This document shows, in pieces, positions 1 to 7,603 of a stretch of DNA of 64,000 bases (the first letter of the stretch is position 1; each line of letters opens with the position of its first letter). The translations under genes were made by a program, and so were the position numbers. The notes below the pieces were generated by a model. It was not told where the DNA came from and searched no databases. It saw only the letters and a list, made by a program, of their open reading frames with translations. This DNA comes from Polynucleobacter yangtzensis. GTDB taxonomy: Bacteria > Pseudomonadota > Gammaproteobacteria > Burkholderiales > Burkholderiaceae. Location of the stretch: NCBI RefSeq assembly GCF_001595965.1, contig NZ_LOJI01000001.1, forward strand, positions 464,178 through 528,177, read 5' to 3'.

Positions 1-1
1 A

Positions 2-190
2 TCTTTCTATCCACCTAAACAAGATGAGTATTTAGCGATCGTGGCTCATTGGTTGCAGCACTTTGGTTTGAGTTCCAAAGAGATTGAAGCGGCTCGCTCT
101 GAAGCCTTGGTATGGGCATTAGAGCGTGGATCACGTTCAGGGCGCGTTGCTTGGCAATTTGCCAAACACTGGGCTGGCTCAAAAGCTTAG
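2..190 (+). CDS. C-terminal end of a DUF815-type AAA+ ATPase (partial)
   Basis: An open frame enters at the left edge and ends at a TAG at 188-190, giving 62 residues that start SFYPPKQDEYLAIV and end AKHWAGSKA. This tail (FYPP..DEYL..V..W, then ALERGSRSGRVAWQF) resembles the end of the DUF815 family of predicted P-loop ATPases, which commonly sit just upstream of mutT in Burkholderiales. The ATPase core lies outside the window, so the family call rests on the tail and the neighbourhood. The frame is too truncated to appear in the ORF track. Confidence 0.6.
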   Translation, partial: SFYPPKQDEYLAIVAHWLQHFGLSSKEIEAARSEALVWALERGSRSGRVAWQFAKHWAGSKA

Positions 191-203
191 ATGAATAATT
201 TTC

Positions 204-620
204 ATGATTGAAACCCAACGTTCAATTACCGAAGTCGCCGCAGGTATATTGCTTGATGCTGAGGGCCGCTATCTTTTGGGGCAGCGACCTGAAGGTAAGC
301 CATATGCTGGATATTGGGAAGTCCCGGGTGGAAAAATCGAAAAAGGAGAGTCCGTTTTCGAGGCGCTTAAGCGTGAACTTTGGGAAGAGCTTGGTATTGA
401 AATTGAATCAAGCGAAGAGCTTACCGTGCTAGAGCATGACTACCCACATGCCTATGTTCGTCTGCATGTCAGCATTATTCGTGATTGGAAAGGCACGCCC
501 AAGGGCTGTGAAAATCAATCCTTGTCTTGGGAATTATTGTCCGCAGAAAAACCCAGTGTTGAGCCTTTATTGCCTGCGGCCTGGCCTATGCTAGAAAGGC
601 TTAGAGCCCTTTTATCTTAG
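204..620 (+). CDS. mutT: NUDIX hydrolase MutT-like, 8-oxo-dGTP diphosphatase
   Basis: A 138-residue protein with a complete Nudix box at about residues 43-65 (GGKIEKGE, then RELWEELGI), which matches the G-x5-E-x7-RE-U-x-EE-x-G-U pattern. The family hydrolyses oxidised purine nucleoside triphosphates such as 8-oxo-dGTP and so removes mutagenic precursors in the cytoplasm. It starts 13 bases after the upstream ATPase stop, suggesting co-transcription. Its stop overlaps the stop of convergent zapD by 4 bases. Substrate is inferred from family and position; other Nudix substrates are possible. Confidence 0.88.
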   Translation: MIETQRSITEVAAGILLDAEGRYLLGQRPEGKPYAGYWEVPGGKIEKGESVFEALKRELWEELGIEIESSEELTVLEHDYPHAYVRLHVSIIRDWKGTPKGCENQSLSWELLSAEKPSVEPLLPAAWPMLERLRALLS

Positions 621-1369
621 AGCTGACAGAGGGTTAGCTTGAATGGCACATCTGCATTTACGAGCTGTGCTTTTTTATCGCGTTCCGACTTTAAGAAGCG
701 CACTGAGAGCAAATATTTATTCGCGCTGATCTCAGAAAATAAAGTGTCATCTTCAACTGCAATACGCATTAATTGATACACTTTGCCAGAAGGAGCTTGT
801 TGAAATGATCCGTTATGTGCAACCACATCCTTAGCTTCGCCCGACTGACGAAGCAGTCGCAAAAATAATTGACATGCTTCTTGCCAAGGCAGGAGTGGAC
901 TAATATATTTTTCAAGCAATTCTCGGCGCTCGGAGGTGGGGCTATTTTTCCAAGCATGATAGCTAGGCAAATCAATTGGACTTGTGCCGCCTGGAATATT
1001 TAGGCGGGTACGAATTGCATTTAACCATTCACTCTCGGTAATAGCGGAGTTAGGTCTGCCAGCAGATTGATTGATGCTAGCAGCAACAGCATCAATTTCA
1101 GAAAGAGTTTGCGTGAGTGCCTCTTGATCTACTTTTTGTGATGACTTCAATCCATTGAGCGCATATTTCTGGCGCTCAAACTCTTTGAGCAGCAATGACT
1201 TGATATCACCACGAGCGCCAATATCTCCAAGATCAAACAAGATAGAAATAGCGTTGTGGTGTAACTCAGGGTCATCCGAGCGGATAAAGTGATTGAAGCG
1301 GGCGAACAAATACTCCAGCCGAAGCATGCTTCGAACTAATTCATTGAAGGGGTATTCGTAGACAATCAC
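617..1369 (-). CDS. zapD: Cell division protein ZapD (DUF1342)
   Basis: A 250-residue protein beginning MIVYEYPFNELVRSMLRLEYLF, the typical ZapD start (YE.P..E..R..LRLE.L). ZapD binds the C-terminal tail of FtsZ and cross-links protofilaments at the division ring in the cytoplasm. It lies 11 bases downstream of coaE on the same strand, the usual coaE-zapD linkage. In many proteobacteria a small zinc protein gene, yacG, follows zapD. Here zapD runs directly into mutT with overlapping stop codons, so yacG is absent from this position. Confidence 0.93.
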   Translation of the reverse strand: MIVYEYPFNELVRSMLRLEYLFARFNHFIRSDDPELHHNAISILFDLGDIGARGDIKSLLLKEFERQKYALNGLKSSQKVDQEALTQTLSEIDAVAASINQSAGRPNSAITESEWLNAIRTRLNIPGGTSPIDLPSYHAWKNSPTSERRELLEKYISPLLPWQEACQLFLRLLRQSGEAKDVVAHNGSFQQAPSGKVYQLMRIAVEDDTLFSEISANKYLLSVRFLKSERDKKAQLVNADVPFKLTLCQL

Positions 1370-1380
1370 AAGCCCATATT

Positions 1381-2067
1381 CTATGACGAACTTGAGCGAT
1401 CTTTCTGAATCTGTAAGATTTTTTGGTGCAAGCTCAAGACTTCTGCTTTGAGTTGATTAAGGGTCCCCTGGTTTTCAATCACCAGATCGGCCAAAGCAAG
1501 TCGCTCTGCTCTGCTTGTTTGGGCTTTAAGGATTGCCTCAACCTCATTACGGGGTAATTTGCTGCGGTGCATCACTCGTTCAATTTGTGTCTCTTCCGGG
1601 CAGTCCACCACTACCAAGTAATCCAGCAGGGGCCTCCAGTTGCCTGACTCAATTAACAACGGGACCACAAAAACAAGATAAGGAGCCTTTCCCCCAATCA
1701 ATTTCTGAGCTTGTTTATTCGTTTCATGCCGAATTAAAGGGTGGGTAATCTCCTCTAGGGATTTCCTAGCCTGAGGGTCTGCAAAAACTAGGCTGCGCAT
1801 TTTGCTTCTATCTAGCGCTCCGCTAGGGTCAATAAATTCTGCACCAAACTGCTTTTGAATTAAAGGAATGGCCGCACCACCTGGGGCGGTAATCTGGTGG
1901 GCAATCAGATCGGTGTCTACTATGCCCGCTCCTAACTTAGCCAACTCATCACTAACTGCCGTTTTGCCCGAGCCAATGCCGCCTGTTAGGCCAACAAGGG
2001 GCAATCGCCCTTTTAACGCACCTAGGCTAGCTTGCTCAGCAGGAGTGTTTGTATAGTCTGAGGCCAT
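1381..2067 (-). CDS. coaE: Dephospho-CoA kinase
   Basis: A 228-residue protein catalysing ATP-dependent phosphorylation of dephospho-CoA, the last step of CoA synthesis. The P-loop GGIGSGKT sits at residues 29-36, and the rest matches CoaE (DTDLIAHQ, then ITHPLIR and VPLLIE). The ATG start gives a leader of about 23 residues before the P-loop strand and overlaps the end of pilD by 46 bases. A downstream TTG near the P-loop is possible but has no better ribosome site. It sits in the minus-strand run pilB-pilC-pilD-coaE-zapD. Confidence 0.95.
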   Translation of the reverse strand: MASDYTNTPAEQASLGALKGRLPLVGLTGGIGSGKTAVSDELAKLGAGIVDTDLIAHQITAPGGAAIPLIQKQFGAEFIDPSGALDRSKMRSLVFADPQARKSLEEITHPLIRHETNKQAQKLIGGKAPYLVFVVPLLIESGNWRPLLDYLVVVDCPEETQIERVMHRSKLPRNEVEAILKAQTSRAERLALADLVIENQGTLNQLKAEVLSLHQKILQIQKDRSSSS

Positions 2068-2522
2068 AACAACTCAATGATGCCAGCAATGGCAAGAAAG
2101 GGGCCAAATGGAAAAGCCGCCCGATGATTTTGCTTATTCCACACCAGCCAAATAATCCCACCAATCAGTCCGGTCAAGGATGCCGTGAGAAGAATGCCGG
2201 GCAATGGCTGCCAGCCAAGCCAGCCCCCTAAGGCTGCCAAGAGTTTTGCATCTCCCATGCCTATGCCATTCTGTTTCTTGAGTGCACGATAGAGTGCATT
2301 TAATAACCAAAGACCTGTATAGCCAAGAATGGCGCCAATGATTGAATCTTGAAAAGAGGCAAAACCTTGGTTTGAAAGGCTATTGAATAAAAGACCCGCG
2401 AAGATGAGCGGCAGGGTGATGATGTCGGGTAGCCTGAAGGTGCGCAAATCAAAGTATGCCAAATACAGCAAGACCAATATTAGGAATATTTGGATCCACT
2501 CTGAAAAAACAAGATTGGCCAT
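2022..2522 (-). CDS. pilD: Prepilin peptidase, A24 family, peptidase domain only
   Basis: A 166-residue, very hydrophobic protein with the two aspartate sites of A24 prepilin peptidases: D25 in [13 protein letters not shown] and D91 in [18 protein letters not shown]. These enzymes cleave the leader of type IV prepilins at the inner membrane. Ordinary PilD is about 290 residues and has an N-terminal N-methyltransferase domain with a CxxC pair. That domain is absent here, and its ATG overlaps the pilC stop (TAATG), leaving no room upstream. Methylation of the mature pilin would need another enzyme or may not occur. Confidence 0.9.
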   Translation of the reverse strand: MANLVFSEWIQIFLILVLLYLAYFDLRTFRLPDIITLPLIFAGLLFNSLSNQGFASFQDSIIGAILGYTGLWLLNALYRALKKQNGIGMGDAKLLAALGGWLGWQPLPGILLTASLTGLIGGIIWLVWNKQNHRAAFPFGPFLAIAGIIELLWPQTIQTLLLSKLA

Positions 2523-3568
2523 TAAACAATTTGTCCTAGGTTAAAGATGGGGAGATACAAGATGATGACTAGGCTTCCAATGATGAGTCCAACAACAATT
2601 ATCAATAAAGGCTCCAAACTATGGCTGAGAGTATTTAGGCGATTGCTTAATTGGTTGCTCAATACAGTTGCGCGCCTCTGTAGCATATCAGCGAGCGCGC
2701 CACTTTCTGAGGCAATTCTTAAGAGTTGCAGTGTCTCCAGGTCAAATAGTGAATGTCGAGGATCAGCCTTTACTATTGCATCCCCAAGCGACCAGCCGCG
2801 GGTCAAGTGCTTAAATATTTCAGCGCTGAAATCATGACTAAGCCAATGGTTTGATGATTGGGCAGTCACTCTGAGGGCATCAGGCAGTGGCAATCCAGAT
2901 TTCAGCAGATGGCCTAATGTGCGACACCAATAAGTCAGGGTAGCTAATCTGAGGAGCTGTCCAATTAGGGGTATGCAGAAGCTGAGTCGATCGCATTGCT
3001 TTTGTAGTTTAGGAAGCTTGATCCATGCAAAACTAAAGAGACTGACTAGGCTGACTAGAGTTATCACCATCTCAATATAAAAGGCCTCAAACCAGGCAGA
3101 TAACTCAATCAATGTCTTCGTTGGGGCTGGCAGCTCTGCTTGAAAATGAGCAAATACATCCTTAAAGACTGGCACAACCCAAATCATCATCACAATTACC
3201 AGTAGGCAGGAGCTTGTTAGGGTGATCATGGGATAGCTCATCGCCTGTTGAATTTTTCGTCGCAATTCTATTTGAGCCTCAAGTTGTGCGCAGATTGTTT
3301 TAAGTGCTAGATTAAAGTCCCCTGTACGTTCGCTAACCCGAATCAAGTTAATGAACTCCATAGAAAATAGATTTTGTTGGCTGCGCAGGCATTGAGAAAA
3401 GCTCTCTCCCTTTTTAAGTTGCGCATAGATGCCACCAATCCAGGGAAGCCAGGATTTGGGTGCGGTGGAGTAAATGAGTGCAATTACATTAAGAAGTGGC
3501 AAGCCGGACTCGAGAAGTGTTAGGAGTTGGTCGGCAAAATGCAATTGATCGTGCTTGCTCAGTGCCAT
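2522..3568 (-). CDS. pilC: Type IV pilus / type II secretion inner-membrane platform protein (GspF/PilC family)
   Basis: A 348-residue protein with the two repeated cytoplasmic T2SSF domains and three hydrophobic segments (around SSCLLVIVMMIWVVPVF, MVITLVSLVSLFSFAWI and LLIIVVGLIIGSLVIILYLP). PilC-type proteins form the membrane base on which the PilB ATPase acts during pilus assembly. It is shorter than the roughly 400 residues of canonical PilC, mainly at the N-terminus, and is closer in size to ComGB-like proteins. The gene overlaps pilB by 10 bases and couples to pilD through TAATG. Confidence 0.9.
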   Translation of the reverse strand: MALSKHDQLHFADQLLTLLESGLPLLNVIALIYSTAPKSWLPWIGGIYAQLKKGESFSQCLRSQQNLFSMEFINLIRVSERTGDFNLALKTICAQLEAQIELRRKIQQAMSYPMITLTSSCLLVIVMMIWVVPVFKDVFAHFQAELPAPTKTLIELSAWFEAFYIEMVITLVSLVSLFSFAWIKLPKLQKQCDRLSFCIPLIGQLLRLATLTYWCRTLGHLLKSGLPLPDALRVTAQSSNHWLSHDFSAEIFKHLTRGWSLGDAIVKADPRHSLFDLETLQLLRIASESGALADMLQRRATVLSNQLSNRLNTLSHSLEPLLIIVVGLIIGSLVIILYLPIFNLGQIV

Positions 3569-4638
3569 GCACCTACTTCTGATTCTAGGTCCGCTTGAGT
3601 AATTAATCCGACTTGTACATGAGCTAATCCAGCTGCTCGCATAGAGATGAATGAATGGGATGGATCAAAGAGTTCGGATTGACTAAGTACTTCATGAACC
3701 CCTATGCGACCAAAGTAACCGCTACCTCTGCAGCTTGTGCATTGATCTCGTTCATTCAGACCCCAATTAAGACATTGATGGCAAGTCATCCTGACTAAGC
3801 GCTGTGAACTGACAATCAATAGGCAGGACTCGAGAGATTCTCGATCAATCCCCAGATGCCGAAGTCTTGGTACAGCCCCGCATGCATTGCGAGTATGCAG
3901 GGTACTCAGAATGAGATGTCCTGTTTGTGCTGCCTGAATCGCTAAGTTCGCTGTGGCAGCATCGCGTATTTCACCAATCATGATGACATCAGGATCTTGC
4001 CGCAGTAGAGCGCGGATGATGGTTGGAAAGTCTAGCCCTGCCCGTGGATGATAGGCAACTTGATTGACTCCTGCCAGACGAATTTCAATCGGATCCTCTA
4101 TGGAGCAAAGATTGCGATGAGATTGGTTGAGATGCCTTAGGCAGCTATACAGAGTACGAGCCTTACCGCTGCCCGTTGGTCCGGTCACAATAATGAGCCC
4201 ATTCGGTTGGCTAAGTCCTTCTTGGAATATCTGTAATTGATCTGGAAGAAGTCCAATTTCCTTAAGATCAAGATCTTCAGTGCAGCTTGGCAGTATTCGA
4301 ATGACGCCTTTTTCTCCATGAAGAGTTGGCAGAATTGAGACGCGACAATCTCTATCGGGCTTGGAGAAATTGTGCCCAATACAAAGACGCCCATCTTGTG
4401 GAAGTCGTTTCTCTGCAAGATCTAAGCGAGCTAGAACTTTGACGCGTGCAATCAGACGTTCATGTAATTCAATGGGGTAGTGCGAGTGAACTCTTAACAA
4501 ACCATCTACTCGAAATCGAATGAGGGTTGCTTGGGCTCCAGCCTCAATATGAATATCACTCGCTCTAGCATCTAGGGCATGAGCGGCAATTTCATACCAA
4601 GTGCGAATGATTAGTGAGTCATCTTGAGCAACGCTCAA
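3559..4638 (-). CDS. pilB: GspE/PilB-family assembly ATPase, short form with altered Walker A
   Basis: A 359-residue secretion/pilus ATPase. It has ASDIHIE near residue 26, a Walker A-like GPTGSGKA at 153-160, the Asp-rich strand VIMIGEIRD around 218-226, and zinc-type cysteine pairs at C286/C289 and C300/C303. It lacks the N-terminal domain that makes normal PilB about 560 residues. The Walker A lysine is followed by Ala (AAG GCT) where the family has Thr or Ser that helps hold Mg2+. It overlaps pilC and the upstream CorC-like gene. It could be a low-activity or repurposed ATPase. Confidence 0.88.
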   Translation of the reverse strand: MSVAQDDSLIIRTWYEIAAHALDARASDIHIEAGAQATLIRFRVDGLLRVHSHYPIELHERLIARVKVLARLDLAEKRLPQDGRLCIGHNFSKPDRDCRVSILPTLHGEKGVIRILPSCTEDLDLKEIGLLPDQLQIFQEGLSQPNGLIIVTGPTGSGKARTLYSCLRHLNQSHRNLCSIEDPIEIRLAGVNQVAYHPRAGLDFPTIIRALLRQDPDVIMIGEIRDAATANLAIQAAQTGHLILSTLHTRNACGAVPRLRHLGIDRESLESCLLIVSSQRLVRMTCHQCLNWGLNERDQCTSCRGSGYFGRIGVHEVLSQSELFDPSHSFISMRAAGLAHVQVGLITQADLESEVGAWH

Positions 4639-5924
4639 TCTTGCTCTTGGGCTTGGAATGGGCGATAGAGCTTTACTGTTTTTACGCCATGTTCATCAAA
4701 TTGAATAATTTCCATGACTATGCCTGCAATACGAATGCTGACATCGTGATCTGGAATGGCTTCTAGCTTTTCAAGAATGAGGCCATTTAATGTGCGCGGT
4801 CCATCCAAAGGAAGGTTGAGATTCAGTAGGCGATTAAGGTCTCTCAGTGAGGCGCTACCGCTTGCTAGATAGGTTCCATCAGCAAGCCAATGGGGGTCAG
4901 TTGAAAGATTGGAGAAGGAAGTTGTGAACTCACCAATCAACTCCTCAACAATATCCTCAAAGGTAACTAGGCCCAGCACTTCGCCATACTCATTTACAAC
5001 CAAGCTTAAGCGCTGTTGGTTGTCTTGGAAAAACTGCATTTGCTGCAAGACTGGTGTGCCGCTCGGAATAAAGTAGGGCTCATTTAGTAGGACTCTAAAA
5101 TCCTCATGTTTTAGGTCTGTATCACCCAATAATGACAAGGCTTTTTTGACCGAGAGGATGCCGACAATTCGCTCAGAGTCTTGGTCACATACTGGTAATT
5201 TGTTGTGATAGCAGGTTTCTAGTTGTTGAACCACTTCATCAATGGGTCTTGATAGGTCTAAAACTTCAATCTTGGATCTAGGTGTCATCACATCATCAAC
5301 CGTGATGTTTTCTAGGTTAAACAAGTTGAGCAAAATATTGCGATGATGGTTGGAAACAAAGCGATTTGATTCCAACACTAGACTGCGTAACTCTTCCTTG
5401 CTCATGGCTCTGCTATCAGAGGATGATTGCAGGCCGGAGACTTTCATCAGGCCTGACACAAAGCTATTAATAAACCAGAGCAAAGGCTTCAGTAAAAATG
5501 TCAGCGGCAAAATAACCCAGCCAACATTGGATGCAATTTTTTCCGGAAATGCTGCCCCAATAACTTTGGGGGTGATTTCACTAAAAATAATAATCAGCAA
5601 TGCAACCACTAAGGTTGCGATCGAGAGCACGAGGCCACTGTCACCAAAAATATGTAGGGCAATTCCTGTTACTAGGATAGGTAAAACGGTATTAATGAGA
5701 TTGTTAGAGATCAGCAGAACGGATAGCAGTGAATCAATACGTTTCAGGAGTCTTTCAGCCAGTGCTGCTCCTGCATTACCGCTATTGGCCATTGCACGGA
5801 GACGATGACGATTGGAGGACAGCATGCTGGTCTCTGCCATCGAGAAGAAGCCAGAGAGTGCGAGTAAAAATAGGACTAGAGCAACTTGACCGTAAAACGG
5901 CCAATCGTCAAAAAAAGTGTCCAT
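4635..5924 (-). CDS. HlyC/CorC (CNNM-like) family membrane protein with CBS pair
   Basis: Starting at the ATG at 5922-5924 (MDTFFDDWPFYGQVAL) the product has 429 residues. The track's longer GTG start at 5990 adds 22 residues that do not look like the family. An N-terminal DUF21 membrane domain (LALSGFFSMAETSMLSSN, then SEITPKV) is followed by two CBS motifs (MTPRSKIEVLDL; VVNEYGEVLGLVTFEDIVEELIGE) and a C-terminal CorC/HlyC domain. The family is linked to Mg2+/Co2+ efflux or resistance. It overlaps pilB by 4 bases and is the first gene of the minus-strand run. Confidence 0.85.
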   Translation of the reverse strand: MDTFFDDWPFYGQVALVLFLLALSGFFSMAETSMLSSNRHRLRAMANSGNAGAALAERLLKRIDSLLSVLLISNNLINTVLPILVTGIALHIFGDSGLVLSIATLVVALLIIIFSEITPKVIGAAFPEKIASNVGWVILPLTFLLKPLLWFINSFVSGLMKVSGLQSSSDSRAMSKEELRSLVLESNRFVSNHHRNILLNLFNLENITVDDVMTPRSKIEVLDLSRPIDEVVQQLETCYHNKLPVCDQDSERIVGILSVKKALSLLGDTDLKHEDFRVLLNEPYFIPSGTPVLQQMQFFQDNQQRLSLVVNEYGEVLGLVTFEDIVEELIGEFTTSFSNLSTDPHWLADGTYLASGSASLRDLNRLLNLNLPLDGPRTLNGLILEKLEAIPDHDVSIRIAGIVMEIIQFDEHGVKTVKLYRPFQAQEQD

Positions 5925-6041
5925 GCGGTCTGCCCAAAAAAGTAAGGATGAGTCAATATAGCAAAGTGGCATATAGCAAGCTATAGCCACAGTGTAAAGA
6001 GTGGTCAGCTAACCTGTTTAATTATGTGAGAATGAATCCCT

Positions 6042-6554
6042 ATGACAGCCTCTCTAACGCCATTCACCGCCAATAGTCCAAGTTACTGTGTGATTGCAGC
6101 ACCTTTTGGCCGCCTGGGAATTTTGACTGAACTGGTGGAGGGAAGTTTAATGTTGTCAAAAATTGACTACTTACCAGCAGAAGAGGTTTTGATAGCACCA
6201 AAAAATGCACTAGCAAAAGAGGTGGCACGCCAGTGTAAGGCGTACTTTAAGGACCCTACCTGGCAATTTGATTTGCCTACAAAACCTGTAGGTACTGAAC
6301 ATCAGAAAAAGGTATGGGCCAGCATTCAAGATATACCGGCCGGCACAACAAAAACTTATGGTGAGGTAGCAAAGAAAATTAAGAGTGGTCCTCGGGCAGT
6401 GGGCACTGCATGTGGTGCAAATCCTTACCCCTTAATTGCACCTTGCCATAGAGTAGTTTCTGCTCAAGGAATTGGGGGGTTTATGAAAGAGAATTCCCCA
6501 GGTTTGTATCGCCAAATTAAGCTCTGGCTTTTAAAGCACGAGGGTGCTTTGTAA
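6042..6554 (+). CDS. ogt: Methylated-DNA--protein-cysteine methyltransferase
   Basis: A 170-residue suicide repair protein that transfers alkyl groups from O6-alkylguanine (and O4-alkylthymine) to its own cysteine. The active-site motif PCHRV places the acceptor at C135. The flanking helix-turn-helix region (IPAGTTKTYGEVA) and GGF after the active site fit Ogt/MGMT. Its stop lies 4 bases from the stop of the convergent squalene/phytoene-synthase-like gene. The symbol ogt is preferred over ada because no Ada regulatory domain is present. Confidence 0.92.
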   Translation: MTASLTPFTANSPSYCVIAAPFGRLGILTELVEGSLMLSKIDYLPAEEVLIAPKNALAKEVARQCKAYFKDPTWQFDLPTKPVGTEHQKKVWASIQDIPAGTTKTYGEVAKKIKSGPRAVGTACGANPYPLIAPCHRVVSAQGIGGFMKENSPGLYRQIKLWLLKHEGAL

Positions 6555-6558
6555 GTTT

Positions 6559-7533
6559 TTATTTAATTAAATATCTGCTATTCAGGTAGAAAAAAGCCTT
6601 CATTAGGACATCACTTTTAACGGCAATCTTGGTAAAGCCATAAAACTTCATAACAGCGCTTTTGGAAAGCTTTACTTCATCCTTGCTATCAAATTCTTTG
6701 CGCTGAGCAATTTTTGAAAGCGTCATAACTGCTAAGCCAAAAGCCAAAAAGCAAAAGCGCCTCATACCTTGCTCTTCCTTGGGAATCAGTAGGATATATT
6801 GCAGAGAGTCTTGTAGTTTTTGATAGGCAATCTTTAAAAGCTCTGCCTGACTTACATTCATTGGCTTCCATGAAACTCCGCGCGCCTTATCCTCCGGTGA
6901 GTCTTTAAGAATATTGGTCATTTGTAGCGCTTGACCAAATGCGATAGCTAGATTCTCATGCCCTACGAGTGCTCTTTCAAAAGCCCGGGAATGATTGCTG
7001 AATATGGTGGTAAGTAGCTCACCAACTACGCCAGCAACTACATAGCAATACTTTTCAAACTCTGCGAGGTCTTGAAGGCCAGCTTGATTCTGTTTGCCAT
7101 GAAAGAAGGACATCCCCTCTGACATGATGGAAACGCAGCGACTGACGGCCTGTTGGTCATTGCTGGAGCAAGTGTGCAGTATTCGTAAAACTGTTGGCGT
7201 ATTCGCAATCAAATCAATTTCATCTGGATTACTGTAATTTTTTAATGCCTCAAGACAGGGTTCAACAAAACTTTCAACTGGCTTCTTTTCAAGAACGGCA
7301 TCTAAAAAAAGCGCCGAGAGTGACTGCTTCGTCTGGGCGCTTAATTCTGCTGCATCTTCAATGGTGTCAATAATGCGGCAAAGCAAATAGGTGTTGCCAA
7401 CCACTTTCTCGATACTTGGTGGCAGGAGCGGTATGGTGAGGGCAAAAGTACGCGATACAGAGCTTAGGATGGCTTTTTGGTAGGCCAGATCAGCAGAGGG
7501 GTTGGGTGTTGGGGTTTGCTTAGGCGCTCTCAC
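6559..7533 (-). CDS. Squalene/phytoene synthase family protein
   Basis: A 324-residue protein of the trans-isoprenyl diphosphate head-to-head synthase family. The two Asp-rich substrate sites are DTIED at residues 56-60 and NILKDSPED at about 207-215, with SRTFALTIPLLP near the start. Such enzymes join two farnesyl or geranylgeranyl diphosphates at the membrane surface to make squalene or phytoene. It begins with GTG at 7531-7533 after a weak AAGAG. No other carotenoid or hopanoid genes lie nearby, so which product it makes cannot be read from context. Confidence 0.82.
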   Translation of the reverse strand: MRAPKQTPTPNPSADLAYQKAILSSVSRTFALTIPLLPPSIEKVVGNTYLLCRIIDTIEDAAELSAQTKQSLSALFLDAVLEKKPVESFVEPCLEALKNYSNPDEIDLIANTPTVLRILHTCSSNDQQAVSRCVSIMSEGMSFFHGKQNQAGLQDLAEFEKYCYVVAGVVGELLTTIFSNHSRAFERALVGHENLAIAFGQALQMTNILKDSPEDKARGVSWKPMNVSQAELLKIAYQKLQDSLQYILLIPKEEQGMRRFCFLAFGLAVMTLSKIAQRKEFDSKDEVKLSKSAVMKFYGFTKIAVKSDVLMKAFFYLNSRYLIK

Positions 7534-7603
7534 TCTTGAATTATGTCAGACCAGCGTCTTTCGTGGAGCACTCCAAATGGGCGCTTTTTGCTAACTGCTA
7601 AAA

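Noticed and set aside
5925-5990. Longer GTG start for the CorC-like protein
   Set aside because: The added 22 residues do not resemble the family and have no good ribosome site; the ATG at 5924 fits homologues.
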